Shown one piece after another: positions 39,121-49,913 of a stretch of DNA of 64,000 bases. How positions within the stretch are numbered: position 1 is the first letter of the stretch; each line of letters begins with the position of its first letter. The notes below the pieces were generated by a model. It did not search any database. It had not been told where the DNA came from and was given only the letters and a program-made list of their open reading frames with translations. The position numbers and the translations under genes were made by a program. Source of the stretch: Fragum whitleyi (lineage: Eukaryota > Mollusca > Bivalvia > Cardiida > Cardiidae); contig OX411552.1 in assembly GCA_948146395.1 (NCBI GenBank), forward strand, positions 14,244,957 to 14,308,956. Direction: 5' to 3'.

Positions 39121-40099
39121 TCAGCAAGCACCATATATATCTTTTGGTTTATCACAGAGCTGTATATTCATTTCTACACCTGGCAAAGATTCCCACTGTT
39201 TAACAACATTTGCAATCAAATCGTCCTTGAACTTTTTGACAATGGTATCATCAAACATTCTCGTCTGCTTGTCGTTATATTTGAGCCAGTTTCTATAGTG
39301 ATGTAAAAGGGCAACATCATGTGGCACATTCAGCACTTTGGATGCTGCACGCCATACGGTATGAATTCCTATTATTTCAACCGTTTCAGGTTTTACCATG
39401 TATTTGGATCTAGTTTTATAAGCATGCACTGTTTTCTCGTGCTCTAACTGAAGAAGAGAAACTAATTTGTACTTTTTGGCAGTTTCATACCAAGAATAGT
39501 TTTTGATGGGCATTTCCCATTCTTTTCTAAAGAACACATTTGCAAACATATATACGTTTCCTTGTGGGAGGGACGAGATCATCTGTGACCAAGATGTGAC
39601 GTCATTCTTTCGAGGAATTATAAACTCGTCTAAATCTAGATTAACAACATATTCCGATCTACCTCGATTTCTTAACAAACACTCGTTTAAAGAAGCAAGC
39701 TGTCCGAAATAATGGATTTCCTCTCGATCTTTTGTTGGCGGCCATTTTGCAACACCAACCGGAAGTTTCCAGTCAACAACCTCGATCGTCCCTTGTTGTA
39801 TATATGATCTAAGCACTTGTTCAACGTTCGGTGCGATCGAATAATTATAGAACACAAAATGGTTCGCCCCAAGTATCTTATTTAGCTCTATCCATTCTAT
39901 CAATTCGAATGCACGACCATACCGGAAATTGAATGGCGTCACGCATATTGTGAACTTCCGTTTTTCAGTCTGGTCTTTGGTAATCGTAACTGGTACCACA
40001 TTATCAGGGGTTTCGCAATTTTCTTTGACAATAGACACAGCGAAAGGTGCGGAACCCGGTCTGGAATGAATGTTGCAAGTAAAGTAAGATGCTGTAAAC
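39121..40099 (-). CDS. GT92 glycosyltransferase, proximal terminal exon (catalytic)
   Basis: Encodes residues 172-496 of the joined protein. Acceptor TCCTATTTTCAG at 40100 upward; one split-codon nucleotide (G) that completes CG from the exon at 49914-50425 to Arg. Then TASYFTCNIHSRPGSAPFAV leads into the GT92 domain: FNFRYGRAFELIEWIELNKI, GANHFVFYNYS, NLDLDEFI (probable metal/donor site), HYFGQLASLNECL, HDVALLHHYRN, and the end LCDKPKDIYGAC before TGA. The joined protein of 496 residues is of normal size for the family. Likely role: transfer of a hexose, probably galactose, to glycans in the Golgi; the donor is not proven. Confidence 0.92.
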
Positions 40100-40319
40100 C
40101 TGAAAATAGGAGAAAATAGAAAAGTAATTACAGTTATGTATCTGATAGTGATAGTAAATCGTCACCTTATGTTGTGAAGGTAGAACATTTTTTTTCAAAG
40201 AAGAGACTGGTAATGGTCTATTTAATTAAGATTCTTCAAATACAGAAAAACCAAACTTTAATATAAGACCATCTCTCAACTGTAAGGTGATTGCGCAATC
40301 TACAAATGCGTACAGTCAA

Positions 40320-40625
40320 CCTGATCCACTGTACTGCACGGTGACCTGGCTGGGACCGTAGGACGACACGGAAAATATTACCAGTAAAACATTGCCCGGA
40401 AATCGTGCAATTTCCGTGAGGTGTTCTCAAGATGCCTTTTCGACGTGTTTACGGGCTACTGTCTCCCTGTGATCTTACGATTTTTATTTTTTCTTAAAAC
40501 TTTCCCTCTAGAAAATCTCAAGGTCTTTGGTACTCATAGAAACGTGCGATCTTCGCGAGGACACCGTGTGTCACCGCAAGGGCACCTAGTGTTTTTCCGC
40601 AGCCAGTTTACGGACGCCCAATTAT
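40320..40625. repeat. GC-richer mosaic, possible relative of 23017-23596
   Basis: Repeats phrases such as CGTGCAATTTCCGTGAGG, AACGTGCGATCTTCGCGAGG and ACCGTGTGTCACCGCAAGG. Ends are not defined. Confidence 0.4.
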
Positions 40626-40704
40626 AATTTCTCCGTCAGCTAGTTGTAAAATAGAATTTACAGTTTTTTTACACGTTAATAAAACTCATACGACTCTCTT
40701 TCAT

Positions 40705-40800
40705 AATTTCGTCTTATGCTATCCCCCGCAACAATTAGCCGTCTCCTGGGGATGGTTTGGAGTCGCTCAAACGGGAAGTGCTACGGAAGCGTTTGTAATT
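40705..40800 (+). mobile_element. SINE fragment (3' part)
   Basis: Matches the 3' third of the SINE at 55883: TTTCGTC, CTATCCCCCGCAACAATTAG, CCGTCTCCTGGGGATG, CTACGGAAGCG. The tRNA-like head is absent. Confidence 0.7.
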
Positions 40801-40820
40801 TAACCAATGTATAAATATAT

Positions 40821-41081
40821 GTGACCCGTCATACAAAAAGGGACCATCTAGGTACTGCGTAAATTGTCGGCCCTAGTCAGACTGCGCGGTTTGCGCAGAC
40901 TGACTAGGATCGAAACTTTTCGCAATGGGCTTATTTTCTGAATCTAGAATGTTCAATCTATCTTCCAGTGAAAGAGTTTCTGAAATGCGACCTCTAGTTG
41001 ACCAATGCTGGACCCAATCCCTTTTTCAAATATTCATTTTACAAAGTACCCAGATGGTCCCTTTTAGCGTGACGGGTCACA
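40821..41081. repeat. GTGACCCGTCA element, copy 4
   Basis: GTGACCCGTCATACAAAAAG at left, CTTTTAGCGTGACGGGTCAC at right, flanked by TAT/ATA; core hairpin intact. Confidence 0.9.
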
Positions 41082-41490
41082 TATATATATGAACCTGACC
41101 GATTGAAGTAGTAACCTATTATATGGCAGATAGACATATCTTACAAAAGACTCATTTGACCCGCGTGAAGAATTTTGTAGAATAAAGCCGATTAAAGGGA
41201 TTACTTTAAACCAACAATAGAACAGCAATGGAAGGGGGTCGTTACGCCTTTGGGCGTAATTTGATTATGCAAGAACGATGTCTATTTTGTTCGATGTTAG
41301 TGCAATGGTTCTTTTATGCTCTTAGTAATTCGTGGACCCCTTTTCACTTAGGAATCGTATCACTGAGTTCTTTTGTTCATCTTAATACCCTTTTTTATGA
41401 GCATGTGCCTAGTGCTTTATTTTTCGCAGCATGTTTAAATGTTCAACAGACACTTCGATCGGCTTGTCAAATTTCACGTTCTCAGTGGCT

Positions 41491-41921
41491 ACAGTTAGAA
41501 ACATTGTGAAATTGACACTCATTCCGATCAAAATCATTCACTCAGCGCCCCAATCATTCATTCTAAACACACACTCAAACCATTCAAAAACGCTCAAACC
41601 CATTGAAAAAAATATAGAATCAACAACGTCATTCAAGATAAACATGGATAGAGAAAAATCGCGATTTCACTGACATAATTCAAATTGTAAGCGACTAATC
41701 GGTTCTTTAAGAACTAGGGAGCTATCTTTAGAACTTGTATGCATATTTTATTAAAGGGAGGTAATTAATTTCGCTAATTTTGTTCATTCTGAACAAAATT
41801 TGCGATGTTGGATTACCTCCCATTAAATTCACTCAAAACTTGCTCCACACACTCAATCAATTTCATTCAAGAATCATTCCAAAACATTCACCTTGTCAAT
41901 TTTACGATGTTGTTAACTGTA
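41491..41921. repeat. ACAGTTAACAACATCG-type element, copy 6 (431 bp)
   Basis: Full length. ACAGTTAGAAACATTGTGAA at left, TTTTACGATGTTGTTAACTG at right, internal hairpin near 41775-41810. Opposite orientation to the next copy, 180 bp away. Confidence 0.87.
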
Positions 41922-42099
41922 ATGACTATTTCCATTCAAAAGTATCTCAACATTGTAAATGTAATATGTGAATGATCCGATAGCTCGTCGACTATACTTT
42001 TTACTCATTAAGAATCGTTAAAAATGACAAACAGAAAATCCTAAGCTTTACAAGTTGACTGAACTAATGAAACGGGAATATCTTTGAAGCACGATAAGT

Positions 42100-42530
42100 A
42101 CAGTTAACAACATCGTGAAATTGACAAGGTGAGATTTTGGAATGAAATTGAATGAATGTGTGAAGCGAGTTTTGAGTGAATTTGATGGAAGCTAATCCAA
42201 TATCGCAAATTTTGTTCAAGATTAACATAATAAGCGCTATCTATCCCCCACCCCCTCTTTAATTGAACACACAAACACGTTCTATTAATAGCTTCTAATT
42301 TCTTCAAGAACCTATCAGACTCTTACAATTTGAATTATGTCAGTGAAGTCGCGATTTTTTTTCTAGCTTTATTCGTTTTGAATGACGTTGTTGATTCTAT
42401 CTTTTTTCAGTGAGTTTGGGTCGTTTTTGAATGGTTTGAGTGGGCTTTTGGAAAGAATGGAGCGTTGAGCGAGTGGTTTGGAATGGTTTTGCTCGAGATG
42501 AATGTCAATTTCACGATGTTGTAAACCGTA
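42100..42530. repeat. ACAGTTAACAACATCG-type element, copy 7 (431 bp)
   Basis: Full length, exactly the same length as copy 6. ACAGTTAACAACATCGTGAA at left, TCACGATGTTGTAAACCGT at right. Confidence 0.88.
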
Positions 42531-42600
42531 CCGATCCAGGTCAGACCACACGAACTGCGTAGGCAGACTGGAGTCGAAGGATTCTGCTTATGGAAGATTT
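42531..42600. repeat. GTGACCCGTCA element, core fragment
   Basis: Only the middle hairpin, CCAGGTCAGACCACACGAAC onward, abutting the end of the previous element. Confidence 0.55.
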
Positions 42601-42693
42601 TCTGAATGAATTCTACGTCACAGGATTTCTTTTTGAAAAAGGATAATCTCTTACCATCATCTGCTGACTCAAAACTTAAAACTTCTAATCAAT

Positions 42694-42957
42694 TGTGACC
42701 CGCCACGCTTAAAGAGACCATCTGGGTAGAGCGTTAAATGTCGACCCTAGTCAGACTGCGCGGACTGCGCAGACTGACTAGGGTCGATTTTTTTCTATTT
42801 TTTCTTATTACCTGGATCTAGAATAATAAGTATACCTTCCTATGAAAGATTATTTCAAAATGCCACCTCAAGTTGGTCTGTAATATAACCCATCTCTTTT
42901 TTAAATGAGTATTTATTGGAGTTCCGAGATGATCACTTTTCGCGTGACGGGTCACAA
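42694..42957. repeat. GTGACCCGTCA element, copy 5
   Basis: TTGTGACCCGCCACGCTTAA at left, TTCGCGTGACGGGTCACAA at right; core hairpin AGACTGCGCGGACTGCGCAG. Confidence 0.9.
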
Positions 42958-42989
42958 TTATAACAAGATTCAATATCCAAATGGTTCAA

Positions 42990-43476
42990 AACGTTGCTTG
43001 CGATATCGTAGCCTGCTGATTTTGCATGATGTTTTGCCACCGTAAGACATCGCTTACTACGTTGTTTGACGGTGTTTGACTTGAGATTTAAAAAAAAAAA
43101 TCGCGAAAAATCGTTGATTATTGTATTAAATGATATTGTATGGTCCGCATTAAGGTACTGGACCCGTAATAGTTTTGCAACATCTCATAAGTATTGAACT
43201 TTAACAGTGTTAACCGAGGTTGCCAAATGATTTTCATTTGGAAACCTCGGTCAACATTGTGAAAGAATATGTGATCCGAAATGTTGCGGAACTATTACAG
43301 GTCCACTACCTTAAGACCGAGATATCGGTCAATTAGATCTAGTCGAAATCGCATATCGTATGGCTGCCAAAAACATCCCCGCGTGGGGATCATGGGGAGG
43401 CGCGGATAAGGGAGGGGGATAAGTCGACTTCACGACTGCTGCGGGGGATTCGTTAGGCCAAATGTAAAACCTTGCA
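42990..43476. repeat. GC-rich mosaic element, copy 2, with nested palindrome
   Basis: Shares CGATATCGTAGCC...CTGATTTT and the right end TTAGGCCAAATGTAAAA with 23017-23596. A 163-bp palindromic element is inserted at 43151-43313. Confidence 0.6.
43151..43313. repeat. 163-bp palindromic element, copy 6
   Basis: TAAGGTACTGGACCCGTAAT at left, AGGTCCACTACCTTA at right. Centre differs slightly (CCAAATGATTTTCATTTGGA), with both arms changed together. Confidence 0.88.
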
Positions 43477-43889
43477 TTATAGCCTAATAATTCATTAGCC
43501 GAGTGAATGACATGGAATCATTTGATTAATCAAAGAACCTTGAGTTTTCATTATGTTTACTTGGTATTCATTAAGATTAAATCAATATACTACATTGATT
43601 TCCCGGAACATTCAATCGTAACCTTATCTATTAGCTAGATGGAAATATTAGCCCATAATAAAGTATTGAAATGAACTAGCTTTCCATTTCTATTCATTTT
43701 TGCATTTTCTTTGGCGTTTTCCGATAAAATATCGAAATATCGGTAGATAATCACCTCGTTAGATATTTTTTTCATACACAAACACCAAGTACGTATAATA
43801 TATTTCTTTAATGCATTTCGATGGTTTATCGAGAAATAATGGTAGATTATCACTTGATAATCTCACCGCAAAAGCCGTGAAATTATCAA

Positions 43890-44225
43890 AAACTTATACC
43901 CTACTTTTGTGCATTTCATCCTATCTGACGTCATCTATGCGGGACGAAAAAAGTGACGTCACAATGAACGTTGCGTAGCAATCACGTGCAAAATGACGCG
44001 CTTTTCGAAAATATGTCCTAGAAATTTCACATTTTGTCTCATTTTTGCATTAAAGAAATAGAATAATCGTTTGTTTTTCGTGTAAGATCGATTAATATTT
44101 CATTTCGTGAACAATTAAAGCTATATTTTCACTCGTGGCTCTGCCACTCGTGAAAATATAGCTTTTGTTGTTCACTCAGTGAAATATAAATCGATCTTAC
44201 ACTTAAACAAACGATTATCCTCTAT
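43890..44225. repeat. Foldback element with TGACGTCA and 60-bp arms
   Basis: Arms TTTTTCGTGTAAGATCGATT ... AAGCTATATTTTCACTCGTG and complement meet at CTCTGCCACTCG near 44140. Upstream part holds two TGACGTCA sites (43927, 43960). Related to 34255-34545. Confidence 0.75.
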
Positions 44226-44499
44226 TATCATCGCCGATGAAACGTGTTTAGGGCATGATTTAAAATGCTTATACTTGTGCTCGACGATCAGAAATTAAGC
44301 CAACTGGATAGCCACTGAGAACATTTTGAAGATTCTTCAATCTTAAACTTAATGCTTTACGGCACAAAGTAAAATCAAGTAAGGGTTTATTTCTCAAGAG
44401 GCACGTTGAATATGCAATTTATATGGGTGTTATACCGGTGCATCATATTTCAAACTATCATTTTCAATTTATACAGCAATATTTTATATGGGACACTTG

Positions 44500-45375
44500 C
44501 AATAAAACGATAAAATGGCCATGTTTCGCATCTCATTGAATAATACATTCCGTTTCTATTTCTTATACATGCATGTAAAACAACTATCAATGTCATTTTT
44601 ATATACTCTTTGAAAAGGGTTAAGCGTGCAAAGAATTTTTATTCTCAAACGTTTCAAAAAATCTTATACACGAATGTAGAATTATCATTCTAGATTCAGA
44701 ATATAAGCCAACTGCTAAAAGAATCGCCCCTTAGACCTAATTTGACGAATTATGCGATCTTTTTACCTCCCTTTAATAAAAAATGCGTACTTTTCTTTTT
44801 GTTTGTCTTCGTCGACCGATCAGACGCTTTAGAATACATATAGTACCGGATAATAAAATAGGGCAACAATCTATTCGACATTAATCTATTGCAATAAAAT
44901 GATAAAATGGCCATGTTTCGCATCTCATTGAATAATACATTCCGTTTCTCTTTCTTATATAGATCCACAAGTTTAAGTGAGTGATCAAAGGTCAATTTTG
45001 TCTATACCTGTATAGACAAACTTGACCTTTGATCACTCACTCTAAATTGTGGGACTATACATGCATGTAAAACAACTATCAATGTCATTTTTATATACTC
45101 TTTGAACAGGGTTAAGCGTGCAAATAATTTTTATTCTCAAAATTTTCAAAAAATCTTATACACGAAGGTAGACTTATCATTCTAGATTCAGAATATAAGC
45201 CAACTGCTAAAAGAATCGCCCCTTAGACCTAATTTGACGAATTATGCGATCTTTTTACCTCCCTTTGATAAAAATGCGTTCTTTTCTTTTTGTATGTCTT
45301 CGTAGACCGATCAGACGCTTTAGAATAAACATAGCACCGGATAATAAAATAGGGCAACAATCTAATCGACATGAA
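44500..45375 (+). repeat. Tandem duplication, two 390-bp units
   Basis: Unit 1 about 44500-44889, unit 2 about 44890-45375; both start GCAATAAAA(C/T)GATAAAATGG and end in GGGCAACAATCTA. Unit 2 is longer because of an insertion at 44960-45057. Confidence 0.92.
44960..45057. repeat. 98-bp TA-inserted palindrome inside duplication unit 2
   Basis: Ends TAGATCCACAAGTTTAAGTG and complement of AGTGAGAT...: the arms TGAGTGATCAAAGGTCAA / TTGACCTTTGATCACTCA are perfect. Unit 1 shows the empty site TTCTTATACATG, so a TA target duplication fits. Confidence 0.9.
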
Positions 45376-45532
45376 TTAAATACTGATCGTTTTAAACCAT
45401 TATGAAGCGTTTTTGTGATTTTGAAGCGTTTTTGAGTGATTGGGATGAGTAGCTTGAATGTTTTGAATGGAGCGTTGATCGAGCGATTTAAAATGGTTTC
45501 GATCAAGGTGAATGTCAATTTCGCGATTTTAC
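45247..45532. repeat. ACAGTTAACAACATCG-type element, partial copy 8
   Basis: Continues out of the duplication; has CCGATCAGACGCTTTAGAAT, the GAATGTTTTGAATGGAGCG phrase and GAATGTCAATTTCGCGAT. Confidence 0.65.
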
Positions 45533-45708
45533 TATCTCCACTTCTGCGAAGTTTCCGGATCTATATATATTTTTTCAATCATTGGATTCAGATTTTCTGT
45601 CAAGGGGGTTCGAAATTAATTACTAATTCCGACAGGGTTTTGCGGGACGTAGATTCTACGAGTCTGAGACTAAAAATAAGCAACATGGACTCTTGTAACC
45701 CTCTTGGA

Positions 45709-45774
45709 TTCACCTTCAGAAAAGAATAGAAGACTGTTTGTAACAGTCTTCCATTCTTTTCTGAAGATGGTTCC
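45709..45774. repeat. Foldback hairpin
   Basis: TTCAGAAAAGAATAGAAGAC and its complement around TGTTTGTAACA. Confidence 0.8.
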
Positions 45775-46127
45775 CAAAGCTACATACCTATCCAACAACT
45801 TGTGTAGAATATTTCAATATTTTCTCCAAAGCATGAGGATGTCTAAATATGAAATATTCTCAATTTAAAGCCGAGTCTCCGAAATGACGCCAAACCAAGA
45901 CCCTAAATTTAGAGGTTCGTTTTCGTATGATTACCTAGCCGGAATCTATTGTTAGGTGCTCCGGCCGCCGCGATATAACTGCGAAATTGTTGAAAGCGGC
46001 GTAAAACCCATTCATACAAAAAAAACCCGAAACAATCGTATAATTACCCAATTTCTTTTGAATGTTTCCTTGGCAATGAAATGAATAGGACCCAGAGGGG
46101 TGCGTTTTAAACCCTCCGAACCCCATC

Positions 46128-46146
46128 ACCCCCCCCCCCCCCCCTC
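46128..46146. repeat. Poly-C tract
   Basis: A run of about 16 C. The phrase GGATCCGCCACTG that follows also appears, near the other poly-C tract, as GAATCCGCCATTG at 56588. Confidence 0.85.
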
Positions 46147-46553
46147 GCATCAAAACCCCCACCCCCGGATCCGCCACTGTTCTTTTTCGTGTGACGGGTC
46201 AATAGTATACTACTCCACACGGAAAAATTCTATTATCAGATACCATTAAATTAGCTCATTTGCATATTTCAATATTGAGGTTTGAATATAAATTGTTCAA
46301 AATAGAGCCATTATCATTAATAACCCACACAATAGCCGGTATATGCCATTGCCGTGTCATGTTGTAATTTTGAAGCCCTGAGATCGACACTAACACCAGT
46401 CCCCGAGCCCAAGACCTGAGGGTTCTAGGGAGGGCTGGTAGATGAAATCATGATGCAGGTCTTTCAGACCCTTAAGTATGTGTACTACCATTTTCAATTC
46501 ATATAAAAAATAAGTTGTCCCTTTCATACTTGATTAATCATTATCCTCTGGAA
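46147..46553. other. GT92 intron, no full element
   Basis: A single GTGACGGGTCA terminus at 46190-46200 without a partner; the rest is unassigned. Confidence 0.45.
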
Positions 46554-46614
46554 AACATAGTGGGAAAAGAAGAAATTGTCACAAGCAATTCCTTTTTTTC
46601 CGACAATGTTTTTG
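46554..46614. repeat. Short hairpin element (AGAAATTGCTTGT), copy 2
   Basis: GTGGGAAAAGAAGAAATTGT and diverged complement ending GACAATG. Confidence 0.7.
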
Positions 46615-46668
46615 TCACAATTTAACCCTAAATTGCTAAATAATAACAATAGTTATCTTAAAAGACAT

Positions 46669-46800
46669 GCCCTGCGTTCAGGATGATAAAACGGCGCAAA
46701 CCGTTTTCAAATCATACCCCGCTTTGCACGTAAGTGCACGTGCAAAGCGGGGTATACTTGGCCGACAGTCTGCACCTATTTGTCATTCTGAACTCAGGGC
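46669..46800. repeat. CCCTGCGTTCAGG foldback element, copy 3
   Basis: GCCCTGCGTTCAGGATGATA at left, TCATTCTGAACTCAGGGC at right; centre CCGCTTTGCACGTAAGTGCA followed by CGTGCAAAGCGG. Confidence 0.88.
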
Positions 46801-46986
46801 TGTTTCCATCAGGGATGACCTGTAATATAAATTGCTAATAGGTCCTTCAGGCTAGTGGCAAAAACGTTGTTGGTGTCGACGTTCAATTCGGTTTAAGACA
46901 GCTGTCCATGTGTATAGGTTGCGAGTTTTTCTACCTTGAAATATGCATTAAATACAAGTTCCCATTTTTTGGGCGCTCGTAGACGT

Positions 46987-47492
46987 TTCGTAATCCTAAC
47001 AAGAGCCATGTCGGGCATGGCCATCCCACGCCATAAAAGCTTTAAAGTAAACCGATTCTAGCTAGAATAAGGCATCTTGTGCACTACGTTTCTCCTAAAT
47101 GTGATCTAGCCACCTATGATGTTGATAGCTTTTATACTTTAGGACATATGTTCCGGACAAAATCTAAGTCTTTAAAATAACAAAGGGCGATAACTCCAAA
47201 ATAAGGCAAGCATGAGTTATGGTTCTTGTGCACTGCACTTCTCCTCAAAAAGATCTATCAACCTATGAAGATTCAATATAGTCGCTTTAGGGAATATGCT
47301 CTGGATAAGCTGAATGACTAATTTAACCATCACTGTACACATGTTTATGTAACTTGTTTATAACATATATGTATATACAATAGGCTGGGGCCTGAAATGT
47401 ATCAATAAACGAATTGAAATTGAATGAAAGAGTGGCGGAAGGACGGACGGAGACCATAGATATATCCTCTTCGCCGAAACGGCGGGGGATAA
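46987..47492 (+). repeat. Dispersed repeat ending GCGGGGGATAA
   Basis: Starts AAGAGCCATGTCGGGCATGG, contains TTCTTGTGCACTGCACTTCT and a GGACGGACGG tract, and ends CGAAACGGCGGGGGATAAA. I know the type from bivalve sequence; single copy here. Confidence 0.65.
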
Positions 47493-48302
47493 AACGGAAT
47501 TAAAATGTTTTAAGCGCATGAGTTAAACCTAACAAAACTCGACATTTTGACGAACATTGGGAATTAATGAAAAGAAATGTATGACAGTTATATCCCATTG
47601 ACACTTGATTTTAATGTATAATTCTTTTTAATGATTATCGTTGGTAAATGTAAACACGCATGCACGCGCAGGAATTTGACATAGGTCTAGTCACTAATTA
47701 CAAATAACAAAAAGAATGAATCCAACGATTGTTTAGTAGCAATATCAAGAAAAGTCATTTACGAAACTTACTCAATTAACTTTTGCGTTACTTTTTTAAG
47801 TAAGCTACATGAGTAATTTATCTTATGTTTAACGGAATGTAATTCAAGTTCTTCAAACCACACAAAGAAAATGATTTTTCTAAAGACTCGGTTCTTGAAA
47901 TGTTATCGTGTTCATTTCATTATTTGTTTCAAATCTAAGTGTGTAAAACTAGCTCCTAGATTCGAGATGTAAGACGGAGTTAATCGATTGAAATTTTTAA
48001 CAGGCCATCAAAACAGTGAAGTATACGAATTATTGATGTTAGCTATTTTAGAAAGACGAGATTTTCTTTGGTTATAAAATGCTCACTTATTATATGGAAA
48101 TGCGTGATTTCGAAAATGCCATATTTTGGATGTGGTCATGGGGATCGTGCATTCTCATCGATGAAAATGTTTTTGAGTTCGTAGCTAGTTTGTAAGATTG
48201 GGCACAAATAAGTCCAAAAAGAAATTTGTTTTATTATGGAGAGATCTTTACTAATCTGCTAAATGATAATAATTATAAAGGTGTTTTACAAGAATAATTT
48301 TC
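47493..48302. other. GT92 intron, no supported feature
   Basis: AT-rich and unremarkable. Confidence 0.5.
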
Positions 48303-48745
48303 AAACAGATCCAGAGTTCGACACTAAGGGGGGTCCGGGATTCCGAGACTCCTCGTTAATCAGGTGGGATTCCTTCCATTTGCGAATAATGAGTCCGGTG
48401 GACTCCGAGGGATATATGAAAATATTTTGAAAAAACAAATGCACAGAGTAGTGTGCTTTCTAACACTTGCCAAAACTGCAGATCTTTTAAAATATAAAAA
48501 TTGTTGAAAAACAATTGCTTGCATCCTGTAGTGTTTTGAGAAAAAAACCACTCTTATTTGGAAGAACATTGTGGAAAATAAGAAATTGCTTATAACAAGC
48601 AATTTCTTCTTTTACTCAATGTTCACCCATAATGAAAATTCGGACTCCTTGCTTTCAGCCTGGACTCCTTGAATTTTGTGTAGGGAGTCCAATTGACTCC
48701 TTAATCTCAGGAGTTAGTGTCAACGTCACCCTCTGAGATCTGATT
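48303..48745. repeat. Loose inverted repeat with GGACTCC phrases and nested hairpin
   Basis: GAGTTCGACACTAAG near the left end and TTAGTGTCAACGTC near the right; GACTCC-type phrases recur on both sides. A hairpin element (48562-48626, AAGAAATTGCTTATAACAAG) sits in the middle. Confidence 0.5.
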
Positions 48746-49211
48746 CAGCAAATCGGTAGTGGTTTTTCAAATACAAATTGTAAATAGGCTTTAATGACCT
48801 TAAAATGCTTTTTAAGACAGTCTGCTAAAACAAAACTTAGTTGTCGGCTTTAGAAATCACTTTTTGACTTACTAGTGACAAAAAAACCTAAGATTACATG
48901 AATTATATCCGACATCACATTACAATAAGCTCAAAATACTAGCTATGACCTTGATGACACATTTAAAGGAATGCGTTTGGTAACAAAAAACCTTGTATCT
49001 GTTTGAAAGTAAATATTGATTTATCGCAATTATATTTTGTAATTACCCTTCGAAGCCAATTATATATTGAAAATACCTAATTTCAGTTTAGCCGAATAAC
49101 ATATCTATGGGTTTTTTTTCGAGCTTATTTTCCAAACATTGTTGTTGACTTTTGTTTAACTCTTCCTAGTTTTAAGCGATTGGCAAACAAGTTTTTACAA
49201 CTAAGATTTAT
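48746..49211. other. GT92 intron, no supported feature
   Basis: AT-rich; nothing assigned. Confidence 0.5.
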
Positions 49212-49365
49212 CCCTCCCGATTCTGCTTCCTGAAAAATTCAGCAATACTCATGCCGAATGTGTGGGCCAATGAAAGAACCAAGATCGATAGCCGCTCCTA
49301 GAAATCGAACTCAGGATGTTTGGGTCAAGAGGACGACGCTCAACCTCTAGACCACGGACACCACT
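49212..49365 (-). mobile_element. tRNA-derived SINE, minus strand
   Basis: Minus-strand reading starts GGTGTCCGTGGTCTAGAGGT (A-box-like) and has GAGTTCGATTTC (B-box-like) about 40 nt on, followed by a non-tRNA body. Both promoter boxes deviate from consensus. Confidence 0.6.
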
Positions 49366-49696
49366 TGTAGTTGACTAAAAGGTGTCGCTCCTATAAATCA
49401 AGTTGATACAATCGACAAATTTATTATTACTACATGTATTTGATTAAGATGATATACCTAAAATTTTATTTCAATGCGCCTAATGCTAATTTAACTTTAT
49501 ATAATATATATATAATACTGAAACAAATATATATATTCTTTCAACATTAAAAAATGGGAAAAAATCTGTCTAAATATACCGGTACCTTTAACAGCTGACT
49601 TGATTATAGACAATCCAGAACAAACCCACTTATTACAGATTACAATAAGCAGCATTATACGTTATTTATTCACCCACTTAAGATAAATCTTACGTT

Positions 49697-49859
49697 TAAG
49701 GTATTGGACCCGTAATAGCTTCGCAACGTTTCCGAAGTAATGAACTTTAACAGTGTTAACCGAGGTTTCCTAATGATTTTCATTAGGAAACCTCGGTCAA
49801 CATTGTGAAAGCTCATGGGTGCCGAAACGTTGCGGAACTATTACGGGTCCACTACCTTA
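49697..49859. repeat. 163-bp palindromic element, copy 7
   Basis: TAAGGTATTGGACCCGTAAT at left, GGGTCCACTACCTTA at right. It starts 55 bp after the donor of the GT92 first exon. Confidence 0.9.
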
Positions 49860-49913
49860 AGCTGCAGAAACGCCATTTTGAACGCCCATTGACAATATAG
49901 AGGGCATACTTAC

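Noticed and set aside
41228..41509. 93-codon open frame, hydrophobic and Cys-rich
   Set aside because: No recognisable family, and its end runs into the repeat at 41491.
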